From Bacteroidia bacterium (GTDB lineage Bacteria > Bacteroidota > Bacteroidia > Cytophagales > Cyclobacteriaceae), in the NCBI GenBank assembly GCA_012031955.1, contig JAAURZ010000209.1, forward strand, positions 1 through 5,499: a DNA stretch of 5,499 nucleotides, read 5' to 3'. Each line of letters begins with the position of its first letter. Position 1 is the first letter of the stretch. Below the pieces are notes generated by a model. The model saw nothing but the letters and a program-made list of their open reading frames with translations. It did no database searches and was not told the origin of the DNA. Below are positions 1-5,499 of this stretch, in pieces. Made by a program: the position numbers and the translations under genes.

Positions 1-343
1 GAAAGAAAGGAAACAGGAAGTAGATCAGGTTTCCTACAAAAAACATCGAGATGGGCTTGATGTACGGCAGTCGTTTGCCTTTGCTGTAGCTCGCGGAAAT
101 TTCGCCTGGTCGCACAATCAACGTACCCAGCGTTCGCAGGAGTTTGTTGTCGGCAAATGTTAGGGCATTGACAACGCTGCCGAGAAATGTCTTGACTGAT
201 TTCTCATCCTGCTCCAGTATTTTCTCACCACAAATATTACAGAACCTGCCCGTGAAATGGGTGCCGCAGGTCACGCAGTCTTGCGCCATTTGGCTGTAGT
301 CCGGTGGCGTGCGTCTTTTGATGAGTCGGGATAGGACACTCAC
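1..343 (-). CDS. DUF3667-type zinc-ribbon membrane protein, N-terminal part (cut by window edge)
   Basis: The reading frame is open from a GTG at 343 to the left edge (114 codons), so only the N-terminal part is seen. From the GTG, residues 23-40 form a small zinc ribbon with two CxxC pairs (C23/C26 and C35/C38, in CVTCG and CNICGE). A polar stretch follows, then [15 protein letters not shown] and [10 protein letters not shown], leading into a hydrophobic segment at the edge that is probably the first membrane helix. Cys-ribbon, PGE..Y..GKR, then membrane helices is the pattern I associate with Bacteroidota DUF3667 proteins; their function is unknown. I prefer the GTG because it overlaps the rnhB stop codon (GTGA), suggesting translational coupling, and a TGA lies in frame two codons upstream. 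The alternative is the ATG at 289, which would leave a gap of about 50 nt and has no visible Shine-Dalgarno. Family assignment is from memory of the pattern. Confidence 0.7.
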   Translation of the reverse strand, partial: MSVLSRLIKRRTPPDYSQMAQDCVTCGTHFTGRFCNICGEKILEQDEKSVKTFLGSVVNALTFADNKLLRTLGTLIVRPGEISASYSKGKRLPYIKPISMFFVGNLIYFLFPFF

Positions 344-941
344 AAGTCAAATAGTTCGAGCTGGGTGGGTAACAATGTAAAAGACAGGCGGTGGTAGGGT
401 GTGATGCCGTGCTGCCTGATGCCGTCGCGGTGCTCCAGCGTCGGATAGCCCACATTGGTGTGCCATCCATACCCGGGAAATTGTTCAGCGAGCCTGCCCA
501 TCATCTCGTCGCGGTATGTTTTGGCCAGAATGGACGCCGCCGCAATGGAGAGATATTTTCCATCTCCTTTTACAATGCATTCGAAAGGAATGTCGTCGTA
601 TGGCTTGAACCGGTTGCCGTCGATGAGCAGCAGTGCGGCGCCGGCTGCAGCTTAGCGATGGCGAGATGCATCGCTTTGAAAGAGGCATTCAGGATATTGA
701 TCTCGTCTATTTCGGCGTTGTGCACTTCGGCCACAGCCCAGGCTACGGCGTCGCGTTCAATCTCCACACGCAGCGTGTCGCGCTCTTCGCGTGTAAGCTG
801 CTTCGAATCGTTGAGCAACGGATGTGTGTAGCACTTGGGTAGTATGACAGCGGCCGCCACCACCGGACCTGCCAGGCAACCGCGGCCCGCTTCGTCGCAT
901 CCGGCCTCGATAAGGTCGGGTGAAAAAGACGATTGCAACAT
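340..941 (-). pseudogene. rnhB: Ribonuclease HII with an apparent -1 frameshift (broken gene or sequencing error)
   Basis: RNase HII cuts the RNA strand of RNA/DNA hybrids and starts removal of single ribonucleotides from DNA. The first part reads [20 protein letters not shown], with the catalytic Asp-Glu pair at residues 16 and 17 from the 941 start, and then NDSKQLT and [11 protein letters not shown]. Around 640-650 this frame drifts into unrelated sequence and stops at 570-572. The rest of the protein continues in another frame: [48 protein letters not shown], ending at the TGA at 340-342. This second half holds the third and fourth catalytic Asp (LIDGNR and TYRDE). Restoring one base gives about 200 residues, the normal family length, with no other damage. 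As read, the product lacks half of its active site. The frames overlap between the TAA at 652-654 and the TAA at 570-572. Start at 941 is chosen over ATG 962 because AGGAGG sits 5 nt upstream and family members commonly begin just before SPxLIEAG. A base-call error in the GC-dense tract is as likely as true decay. Confidence 0.88.
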
Positions 942-946
942 GGGAG

Positions 947-952
947 CCTCCT
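947..952 (-). promoter_or_regulatory. Strong Shine-Dalgarno AGGAGG deciding the rnhB start
   Basis: On the minus strand AGGAGG (952 to 947) is followed by CTCCC and the ATG at 941, an ideal 5-nt spacing. Strong Shine-Dalgarno sequences are not the rule in Bacteroidota, so this one is informative. It lies inside the first codons of the alternative ATG at 962, which argues that the true start is 941. Confidence 0.6.
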
Positions 953-966
953 CTTGCGCCATAATG

Positions 967-997
967 CAAACATAAAGTATGGACGGATGATGGTCAA
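967..997 (-). promoter_or_regulatory. Bacteroidota-type promoter for rnhB
   Basis: Read on the minus strand, a TTG (997-995, part of a T run ending TTTG) is followed by 20 nt and then TATGTTTG (974-967). This fits the Bacteroidota vegetative consensus TTG-N17-23-TAnnTTTG in every fixed position. The expected transcription start, a few bases past the -7 box, falls about 960-964, giving a leader of roughly 20 nt to the ATG at 941. It should also drive the overlapping downstream DUF3667 gene. Recognised by pattern only. Confidence 0.6.
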
Positions 998-1011
998 AAA
1001 AAGAATTGTTC

Positions 1012-1019
1012 TAGTTTTG
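1012..1019 (+). promoter_or_regulatory. Possible -7 promoter element for the NUDIX-to-peptidase cluster
   Basis: TAGTTTTG fits TAnnTTTG exactly and lies 17 nt before the NUDIX start codon, in the only intergenic space upstream of the four-gene cluster. No TTG is present 17-23 nt upstream, so the -33 half is missing or degenerate. The implied leader would be about 10-13 nt. It is a candidate because a promoter must lie between the divergent genes, not because the match is complete. Confidence 0.35.
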
Positions 1020-1036
1020 AGCCAAAACCTTTCATC

Positions 1037-1600
1037 ATGGCCGAACTGAATGCCGACAATCCCTGGACTACACTTTCGGGTGCCGACAAATATGAGAACC
1101 GCTGGATACGGGTAACGGAATACCAGGTGTTGAATCCCGGTGGCGGGCCCGGCATTTATGGAAAGGTCCACTTCAAAAACAAAGCAGTAGGTGTGATTCC
1201 CGTCGACAGCGACGGGAATACCTGGCTCGTCGGTCAGTTTCGCTACACGCTCGATGCATACTCGTGGGAAATACCGGAGGGTGGAGCCCCGCTGACGGAG
1301 GAGCCGCTCGCTGCCGCCAAAAGAGAACTGAAGGAAGAAACAGGAATGGCGGCCAACAAGTGGACGCTGCTCACGCGGCTGCACACATCCAACTCTGTGA
1401 CCGACGAAGAGGGATTCATCTATCTGGCTGAAGACCTCACCGCCGGCGAGCGCGAGCTCGAAGAAACCGAAGCCGACCTGAAGCTGAAGAAACTTCCCCT
1501 GAAAGAAGCCATACGCATGGTGCGCGATGGCAGCATTACCGACAGCATGAGCATGATAGGGTTGCTGTACCTGGAGAACCTTCGCGGGGCAATTCTGTAA
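1037..1600 (+). CDS. NUDIX hydrolase, ADP-ribose pyrophosphatase type
   Basis: This 187-residue protein carries a complete Nudix box, Gx5Ex7REUxEExGU, at residues 82-104: G82, E88, R96-E97-L98, E100-E101, G103, M104. The glutamates bind the divalent metals used to hydrolyse nucleoside-diphosphate-linked substrates. The preceding VGQFRY and SWEIPEGG motifs and the overall length resemble the NudF/ADP-ribose pyrophosphatase group, which splits ADP-ribose into AMP and ribose 5-phosphate; nucleotide-sugar or other NDP-X substrates cannot be excluded. No signal peptide is visible, so it should be cytoplasmic. The ATG at 1037 is the first in-frame ATG after the divergent promoter region, and the fold appears complete from there. 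It is the first of four closely spaced plus-strand genes; the MATE transporter begins 7 nt after its stop. Family certain, exact substrate inferred. Confidence 0.9.
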   Translation: MAELNADNPWTTLSGADKYENRWIRVTEYQVLNPGGGPGIYGKVHFKNKAVGVIPVDSDGNTWLVGQFRYTLDAYSWEIPEGGAPLTEEPLAAAKRELKEETGMAANKWTLLTRLHTSNSVTDEEGFIYLAEDLTAGERELEETEADLKLKKLPLKEAIRMVRDGSITDSMSMIGLLYLENLRGAIL

Positions 1601-1607
1601 CAGCGGT

Positions 1608-2969
1608 TTGGCCACAATCAAAAACCATATCAGGGAGAACTGGCACCTCGCCTACCCCGTGATGCTGAGTCAGCTTGGGCACGTGATGATGGGCGTAACC
1701 GACAGCATCATGGTAGGGCATGTCGGCCCGACGTCGCTTGCCGCAGTGTCGCTGGCCAATGTGGTATTCAATGTATTGCTGCTGTTCGGCATCGGCGTTT
1801 CGTATGCCATCACACCGCTGGTGGCCTCCGCGCATGGTGAGGGCAAAGACAATGAAATAGCCGCCGTGGTGCGACATGGGCTGGTGATCAATGTAGTAAA
1901 TGGCATTGTGCTGGCGGTGGCCGTGTGGGTTGGCAAAAACTTTCTGCACTACATCGGACAGCCGGAGCCGGTAGTCAACCTGGCCATACCCTACCTGAGC
2001 ATCGTGGCCACCTCAATGATTCCCGTTCTTATCTTTCAAACACTGCGCCAGTTTACCGAAGGTCTTACGCTCACGCGCGTGGCCATGGTTGTCATACTGG
2101 TCAGCAACGTAGTCAACATCGCGCTCAACTACCTGCTCATATTTGGTCACATGGGCTTTCCGGCGCTCGGCCTGGAAGGCGCAGGGTGGGCGACTTTTTT
2201 TTCGCGCATCATCATGTGCGTCGCCATCATCTTGTACGTGAACAAAAGTGTGCAATTCGCCCGCTACCCCGCACTGCTGGCAATCGGCAATTATTCAAAG
2301 GCGCTGTTCAACAAGATGCTGCACATAGGCATACCTGCGGGACTACAGTTTATTTTCGAAGTAGTCGCATTCGATTTTTCCGCCATCATGATGGGCTGGC
2401 TCGGCACCAAAACGCTTGCCGCTCACCAGATTGCCATCAACCTCGCCACCATCAGCTACATGACCACGTCTGGGCTGGCGGCTGCGGCCACCATACGCGT
2501 AGGCTATTTTCTCGGACGCCGCGACGGCGTGAACCTGCGGCAATCGGCATTCACGTTGCTAGGCATGGCCATGACCATCATGCTTGCGTGGGCGCTGCTC
2601 TTTATTCTGGGCCGGCACATGCTGCCACACCTTTACATCGGCGACGCCGACGTGATCGCCATCGCGTCGCCCCTGCTTATCATAGCCGGGTTGTTCCAGT
2701 TGTCCGACGGCGCCCAGGTTGTATGTATCGGCGCGCTTCGCGGTCTGCAGGATGTGAAGATCCCTTCTCTTTTTATCTTCATCGCGTACTGGGTAATCGG
2801 GCTTCCCCTGGGTTACTGGCTGGGCTTCAAGGTGGGCCTGGGTGCACAAGGTATATGGCTTGGTTTACTAACCGGACTTTCCATCACGGCCAGCGTCATG
2901 TTCACGCGGTTTGTGTGGCTGTCGAAGAAGCAGGCTGCCAAAACCACCGGCGCAACTGTCATCCCATAG
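1608..2969 (+). CDS. MATE family efflux transporter, NorM-like
   Basis: A 453-residue, strongly hydrophobic protein with about twelve predicted membrane helices, the normal length for a MATE antiporter, which exports drugs or metabolites across the inner membrane using a Na+ or H+ gradient. Family features seen are YPVMLSQLGHVMMGVTDSIMV in helix 1, ALNYLLIFG..GFPALGLEGAG near 172-193, LAAHQIAIN at 270-278 and GALRGLQD near 375-382. Acidic residues D32, E251 and D367 sit at positions that appear to match the NorM cation-site acids D36, E255 and D371 of Vibrio cholerae, with a constant offset of four. The start is a TTG at 1608: no usable in-frame ATG exists upstream (the one at 1527 runs into a TGA at once), and the first internal ATG would delete part of helix 1. 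It follows the NUDIX stop by 7 nt, so it is probably co-transcribed. Substrate unknown. Family confident, coupling ion inferred. Confidence 0.93.
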   Translation: MATIKNHIRENWHLAYPVMLSQLGHVMMGVTDSIMVGHVGPTSLAAVSLANVVFNVLLLFGIGVSYAITPLVASAHGEGKDNEIAAVVRHGLVINVVNGIVLAVAVWVGKNFLHYIGQPEPVVNLAIPYLSIVATSMIPVLIFQTLRQFTEGLTLTRVAMVVILVSNVVNIALNYLLIFGHMGFPALGLEGAGWATFFSRIIMCVAIILYVNKSVQFARYPALLAIGNYSKALFNKMLHIGIPAGLQFIFEVVAFDFSAIMMGWLGTKTLAAHQIAINLATISYMTTSGLAAAATIRVGYFLGRRDGVNLRQSAFTLLGMAMTIMLAWALLFILGRHMLPHLYIGDADVIAIASPLLIIAGLFQLSDGAQVVCIGALRGLQDVKIPSLFIFIAYWVIGLPLGYWLGFKVGLGAQGIWLGLLTGLSITASVMFTRFVWLSKKQAAKTTGATVIP

Positions 2970-3003
2970 CCTTTTTCATTATATTTTGGAAAAGTAACTG
3001 ATC

Positions 3004-3561
3004 ATGGCAGCACCTGCACGCGCGGTAGACTACTCGCGCACCACCATCACGGAGCTAATGATTCCCTCCTATGCTAACTTCGGCGGAAAAATTCACGGAG
3101 GTATTTTGCTTTCGCTGATGGACAAGGTGGCTTATGCATGCGCCAGTAAACACGCCGGTACTTATTGCGTTACTGTTTCGGTCGACAAAGTGGATTTTCT
3201 TCAGCCTGTAGAAGTGGGCGAACTGGTCTCGCTTCATGCGTCGGTCAACTATGTCGGCCGCACGTCGCTGATTGTGGGCATTCGTGTGGAAGCGCAACAG
3301 GTGAAAACAGGTCTGGTGAAGCATACCAATTCGTCGTATTTCACGATGGTTGCAAAAGGCGACGACGACAAGCCCGCAGTGGTGCCTGTGTTGTTGCTTG
3401 ACTCGGCGGAGGATGTGAAGCGCTTCATCGAAGCCCTGCGCATGCGCGACATCAAACGAGACGTGAACGAAAAGCTTGACGATGCCAAGTCGAGCGTCGA
3501 GTTGGAAACCGCGCACCAGCTATTGCGCGGTCAGCGCTGTGTTATAAACTGGAAGCCATAA
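3004..3561 (+). CDS. Acyl-CoA thioesterase, hotdog fold
   Basis: A 185-residue cytoplasmic protein with one hotdog domain at about residues 8-118. Motifs seen are ELMIPSYANFGGKIHGG (17-33), LLSLMDKVAY with D40 in the place of the YciA-type catalytic aspartate, VDFLQPVEVGE (63-73) and NYVGRTSLIVGIRVEAQ (82-98). Enzymes of this family hydrolyse acyl-CoA to free fatty acid and CoA; chain-length preference cannot be read from the sequence. After the domain, residues 119-185 form an acidic, lysine-rich and probably helical tail (AEDVKRFIEAL, RDVNEKLDD), longer than in short YciA-like enzymes. The ATG at 3004 is the only sensible start before the conserved N-terminal strand. It lies 34 nt after the MATE gene and 8 nt before the peptidase gene. 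Hotdog thioesterase is confident; physiological substrate unknown. Confidence 0.88.
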   Translation: MAAPARAVDYSRTTITELMIPSYANFGGKIHGGILLSLMDKVAYACASKHAGTYCVTVSVDKVDFLQPVEVGELVSLHASVNYVGRTSLIVGIRVEAQQVKTGLVKHTNSSYFTMVAKGDDDKPAVVPVLLLDSAEDVKRFIEALRMRDIKRDVNEKLDDAKSSVELETAHQLLRGQRCVINWKP

Positions 3562-3569
3562 CCCGAAAT

Positions 3570-4901
3570 ATGCTACGTACTTGCTTACCCATCCTGCTCA
3601 CGCTATGTGCATTTGCCGCCGAGGCACAGACGCCGCTGATCCTAACGCAACGCGAACAGGCTGTAGTAGTTGACGGGATATTCGAAGACCGCATGCGCAC
3701 GGTGCTGCCAGCCCTTATGCGAAGAGAGGGCGTCGACATGTGGGTGATTATTTCGCGCGAGTACAACGAAGACCCGGTTATCAGAACCATGCTGCCGGCA
3801 GTTTGGTTTGCAGCGCGGCGAACCACCATGCTCGTCATCAGTGATCCGGGCAATGGTAAGGAGCTTGAATGTCTTGCTGTGTCGCGGTACCCCGTTGGCA
3901 AGGTTTTCGAACGTGCCTGGGATCCGGAAAGCCAGCCCGATCAGTGGGCTCAACTGGCACGCCTGATCGAAGAGCGCAACCCAAAAAAAATCGCAGTTAA
4001 CAAAGCCGAAAACTATGGTCACGCCGACGGCCTCACCGCCAACGACTACGACAAGTTACTCAAGGCCCTTAACAAAAAATTCCAAAGCCACATTGTATCG
4101 GGAGAGCGACTGGCGGTAGGGTGGCTCGAGACGCGCTCGGAAAAGGAAATGGTGATCTATCAGCAGGTGTGCCGTGTCGCCCACGACATTATCCAGGAAG
4201 GGTTTTCCGACAATGTCATTCACCCCGGCATCACAACTACCGACGACGTGGTGTGGTGGTACCGGGAGCGCATCAGGGAACTAAAGCTCGACACGTGGTT
4301 TCATCCCAGTGTTTCGATCCAGCGCAATGAGCCCGACGTGATTTTCGCCAAACGCATCCAGCCCGTGGCGATCATGCCCGGCGATCTGCTGCACGTCGAC
4401 TTCGGCATTACGTACCTCCGCTTGAACACGGACACGCAACAGCATGCCTATGTGCTGAAGGCCGGCGAAACCGATGCTCCCGAGTACCTGAAGAAAGCCT
4501 TTGCACGCGGCAACCGCTTGCAAGATATTCTCACCGGCAACTTCAGGGAAGGAAAAACGGGCAATCAAATACTAAGCGAGTCGCGCAAGCAGGCCGTCGA
4601 CGGCGGGCTCACGCCTTCCATTTACACACACCCTATCGGTTACCACGGCCACGCTGCCGGCACCACCATCGGCATGTGGGACATGCAGGGCGGCGTTCCA
4701 AACACGGGCGACTATCCACTTCATTATCGCACAGCTTACTCCATAGAACTCAATGTGACTGTGTACCTGATCGAATGGAAAAAAGAAATTCAAATCAAGC
4801 TGGAAGAAGATGGTTACTTTGACGAGACTGGTTTCCGATACATAGACGGCCGGCAAACGGAGCTTATACTCATACCCAAACCGTCGCGAATAAATCGTTA
4901 G
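3570..4901 (+). CDS. Exported M24 family metallopeptidase (Xaa-Pro aminopeptidase-like)
   Basis: A 443-residue two-domain pita-bread enzyme. Residues 1-20 look like a cleavable signal peptide (MLRTCLPILLTLCAFAAEAQ, cleavage after AEA or AQ), so the protein should be periplasmic or surface-exposed. About 28-180 is the creatinase/prolidase-type N-domain (VDMWVIISREYNEDP at 55-69); 190-435 is the M24 catalytic domain. The five expected metal ligands can be placed in order: D277 (HVDFG), D288 (NTDTQ, 11 residues on), H354, E393 (YSIELN) and E412 or E413 (KLEED). H354 and H361 are seven residues apart, like the ligand and catalytic His of methionine aminopeptidase. The site looks intact, so an active dinuclear peptidase is likely; prolyl specificity is only inferred, as the M24 fold also includes creatinases and other amidases. 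It starts 8 nt after the thioesterase stop and seems to be the last gene of the cluster. Confidence 0.87.
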   Translation: MLRTCLPILLTLCAFAAEAQTPLILTQREQAVVVDGIFEDRMRTVLPALMRREGVDMWVIISREYNEDPVIRTMLPAVWFAARRTTMLVISDPGNGKELECLAVSRYPVGKVFERAWDPESQPDQWAQLARLIEERNPKKIAVNKAENYGHADGLTANDYDKLLKALNKKFQSHIVSGERLAVGWLETRSEKEMVIYQQVCRVAHDIIQEGFSDNVIHPGITTTDDVVWWYRERIRELKLDTWFHPSVSIQRNEPDVIFAKRIQPVAIMPGDLLHVDFGITYLRLNTDTQQHAYVLKAGETDAPEYLKKAFARGNRLQDILTGNFREGKTGNQILSESRKQAVDGGLTPSIYTHPIGYHGHAAGTTIGMWDMQGGVPNTGDYPLHYRTAYSIELNVTVYLIEWKKEIQIKLEEDGYFDETGFRYIDGRQTELILIPKPSRINR

Positions 4902-4953
4902 AAGCTGGCGAAACCGCACGGCGGAAAGATGAGATCAAGCCTGCTGAAGACCG

Positions 4954-4988
4954 GAAGTGGCGGCACTTCTCCATCATCACAATTTTTT
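4954..4988 (+). terminator. Weak hairpin and T run after the M24 gene
   Basis: GAAGTG, loop GCGG, CACTTC (4954-4969) makes a perfect 6-bp stem, extendable by a G-T pair. A run of six T lies at 4983-4988, but 13 nt separate the two, which is not a standard intrinsic terminator. It sits about 50 nt after the stop codon, in the gap between the four-gene cluster and plsC, where a transcript end is plausible. Confidence 0.25.
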
Positions 4989-5067
4989 CGTTAGTTTAGT
5001 CCGACTATTTGGCGGGGACTGAAGCGGTTATGCTTATGGGATTCGTTAATGCTAAAAATGTAAAAGG

Positions 5068-5499
5068 ATGAAGGTACTTCGTGCGATCCATACCGGTTAT
5101 GGGTTCGTAGTTTTTTCGTTGGTGTTTGCATTGCTGTTGCCATTCCTTTTAGTTCCTATCATCGACAAAAGGCAATTCCACCTGGTGGGCATCATCAATC
5201 GCATCTGGGCCAAGGTGGTGCTTGCGCTGGTGGCGCTGCCGTGGAAGGCAGAGCTGAGAAGTCCGCTCGACCCAAAGCGTCAGTACATTTTTTGTCCCAA
5301 TCATTTTTCATACATCGACATACCCACTTTAGGGCTCAATCCAGTGAATGCGGTGTTTGTAGGAAAGAGCGAGATGGAAGGCATACCGCTGTTCGGCTGG
5401 ATGTATCGCAATCTGCACATCACCGTGGACCGCACTAAATTGAAAAGCAAGTATGCTACGCTCGTGAAGTCGCTGGAGGCGCTCGACAAAGGCAAGAGC
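5068..5499 (+). CDS. plsC: 1-acyl-sn-glycerol-3-phosphate acyltransferase, N-terminal part (cut by window edge)
   Basis: The frame is open from ATG 5068 to the window end (144 codons), so the C-terminal part is missing. An N-terminal hydrophobic segment (about 10-31) probably anchors the protein in the inner membrane. The acyltransferase signature HX4D is present as H79-FSYI-D84 within PNHFSYIDIP; VGKSEMEGIPLFGWM (98-112) and HITVDRT (117-123) match the next conserved blocks of the PlsC/LPLAT family. The enzyme adds the second acyl chain from acyl-ACP or acyl-CoA to lysophosphatidic acid, giving phosphatidic acid for phospholipid synthesis. The start is supported by a stop two codons upstream in frame and by the hydrophobic segment following directly; an AAGG abuts the ATG too closely to act as a Shine-Dalgarno. 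It is 166 nt from the M24 gene and may have its own promoter, though no clear consensus is seen. Related LPLAT members using other acceptors cannot be excluded without the C-terminus. Confidence 0.9.
   Translation, partial: MKVLRAIHTGYGFVVFSLVFALLLPFLLVPIIDKRQFHLVGIINRIWAKVVLALVALPWKAELRSPLDPKRQYIFCPNHFSYIDIPTLGLNPVNAVFVGKSEMEGIPLFGWMYRNLHITVDRTKLKSKYATLVKSLEALDKGKS

Noticed and set aside
635..655. Programmed -1 frameshifting in rnhB.
   Set aside because: No X XXY YYZ slippery site is present, and RNase HII is not known to use recoding; a base error or recent mutation is simpler.
391..831. A 146-codon open frame on the plus strand opposite rnhB.
   Set aside because: It is antisense to conserved RNase HII sequence, has no family features and crosses the frameshift site.
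743..1621. A 292-codon open frame on the minus strand spanning rnhB and the NUDIX gene.
   Set aside because: It is antisense to a perfect Nudix box and overlaps the conserved RNase HII N-terminus in another frame; its translation has no recognisable domain.
2980..2995. Promoter-like TATATTTTGG before the thioesterase gene.
   Set aside because: The spacing inside the box is one base too long for TAnnTTTG and no TTG lies at the right distance upstream.
1925..3001. A 358-codon open frame on the plus strand, inside and just past the MATE gene.
   Set aside because: It is a shifted-frame shadow of the MATE gene; the product is His/Arg-rich and low in hydrophobic residues, typical of out-of-frame reading.
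5009..5036. TTG-N17-TATGCTTA before plsC as a promoter.
   Set aside because: The -7 part misses two of the six fixed positions, so it is not better than chance in this AT-richer gap.
1..5499. Insertion sequences, CRISPR repeats, tRNA or rRNA genes, defence or toxin-antitoxin modules.
   Set aside because: No transposase, spaced repeats, RNA gene sequence or related protein motifs were seen on either strand by reading.

Overview
This window looks like an ordinary chromosomal stretch from a member of the Bacteroidota. By eye the base composition is moderately GC-rich, which would suit a Cytophagales- or Chitinophagales-type lineage, but genus cannot be told. The main taxonomic clues are a DUF3667-type zinc-ribbon membrane protein, an RNase HII of the form common in this phylum, and promoter-like elements matching the Bacteroidota consensus (TTG, about 20 nt, TAnnTTTG) rather than sigma-70 boxes.

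Layout. On the minus strand (1-941) lie two overlapping genes read leftwards: rnhB (ribonuclease HII) and then a DUF3667 protein cut off by the window edge. rnhB carries an apparent one-base loss near 640-650, so its conserved halves lie in two frames. A 95-bp divergent intergenic region (942-1036) holds a good minus-strand promoter, a strong Shine-Dalgarno for rnhB and a weaker plus-strand -7 element. On the plus strand (1037-4901) four tightly packed genes follow: a NUDIX hydrolase of the ADP-ribose pyrophosphatase type, a NorM-like MATE efflux transporter, a hotdog acyl-CoA thioesterase and an exported M24 metallopeptidase. Gaps are 7, 34 and 8 nt, so one transcript is likely. A 166-bp gap (4902-5067) with a small hairpin separates them from plsC, a lysophosphatidic acid acyltransferase that runs off the right edge.

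How the genes may work together. The known family roles are housekeeping: removal of RNA from RNA/DNA hybrids (rnhB), nucleotide-metabolite clean-up (NUDIX), cation-coupled drug export (MATE), acyl-CoA hydrolysis (thioesterase), peptide turnover (M24) and phospholipid synthesis (plsC). Nothing ties them into one pathway beyond co-orientation. I found no mobile element, CRISPR array, RNA gene or defence-like module. The most notable observation is the rnhB frameshift. I do not see convincing evidence of an undescribed system here.
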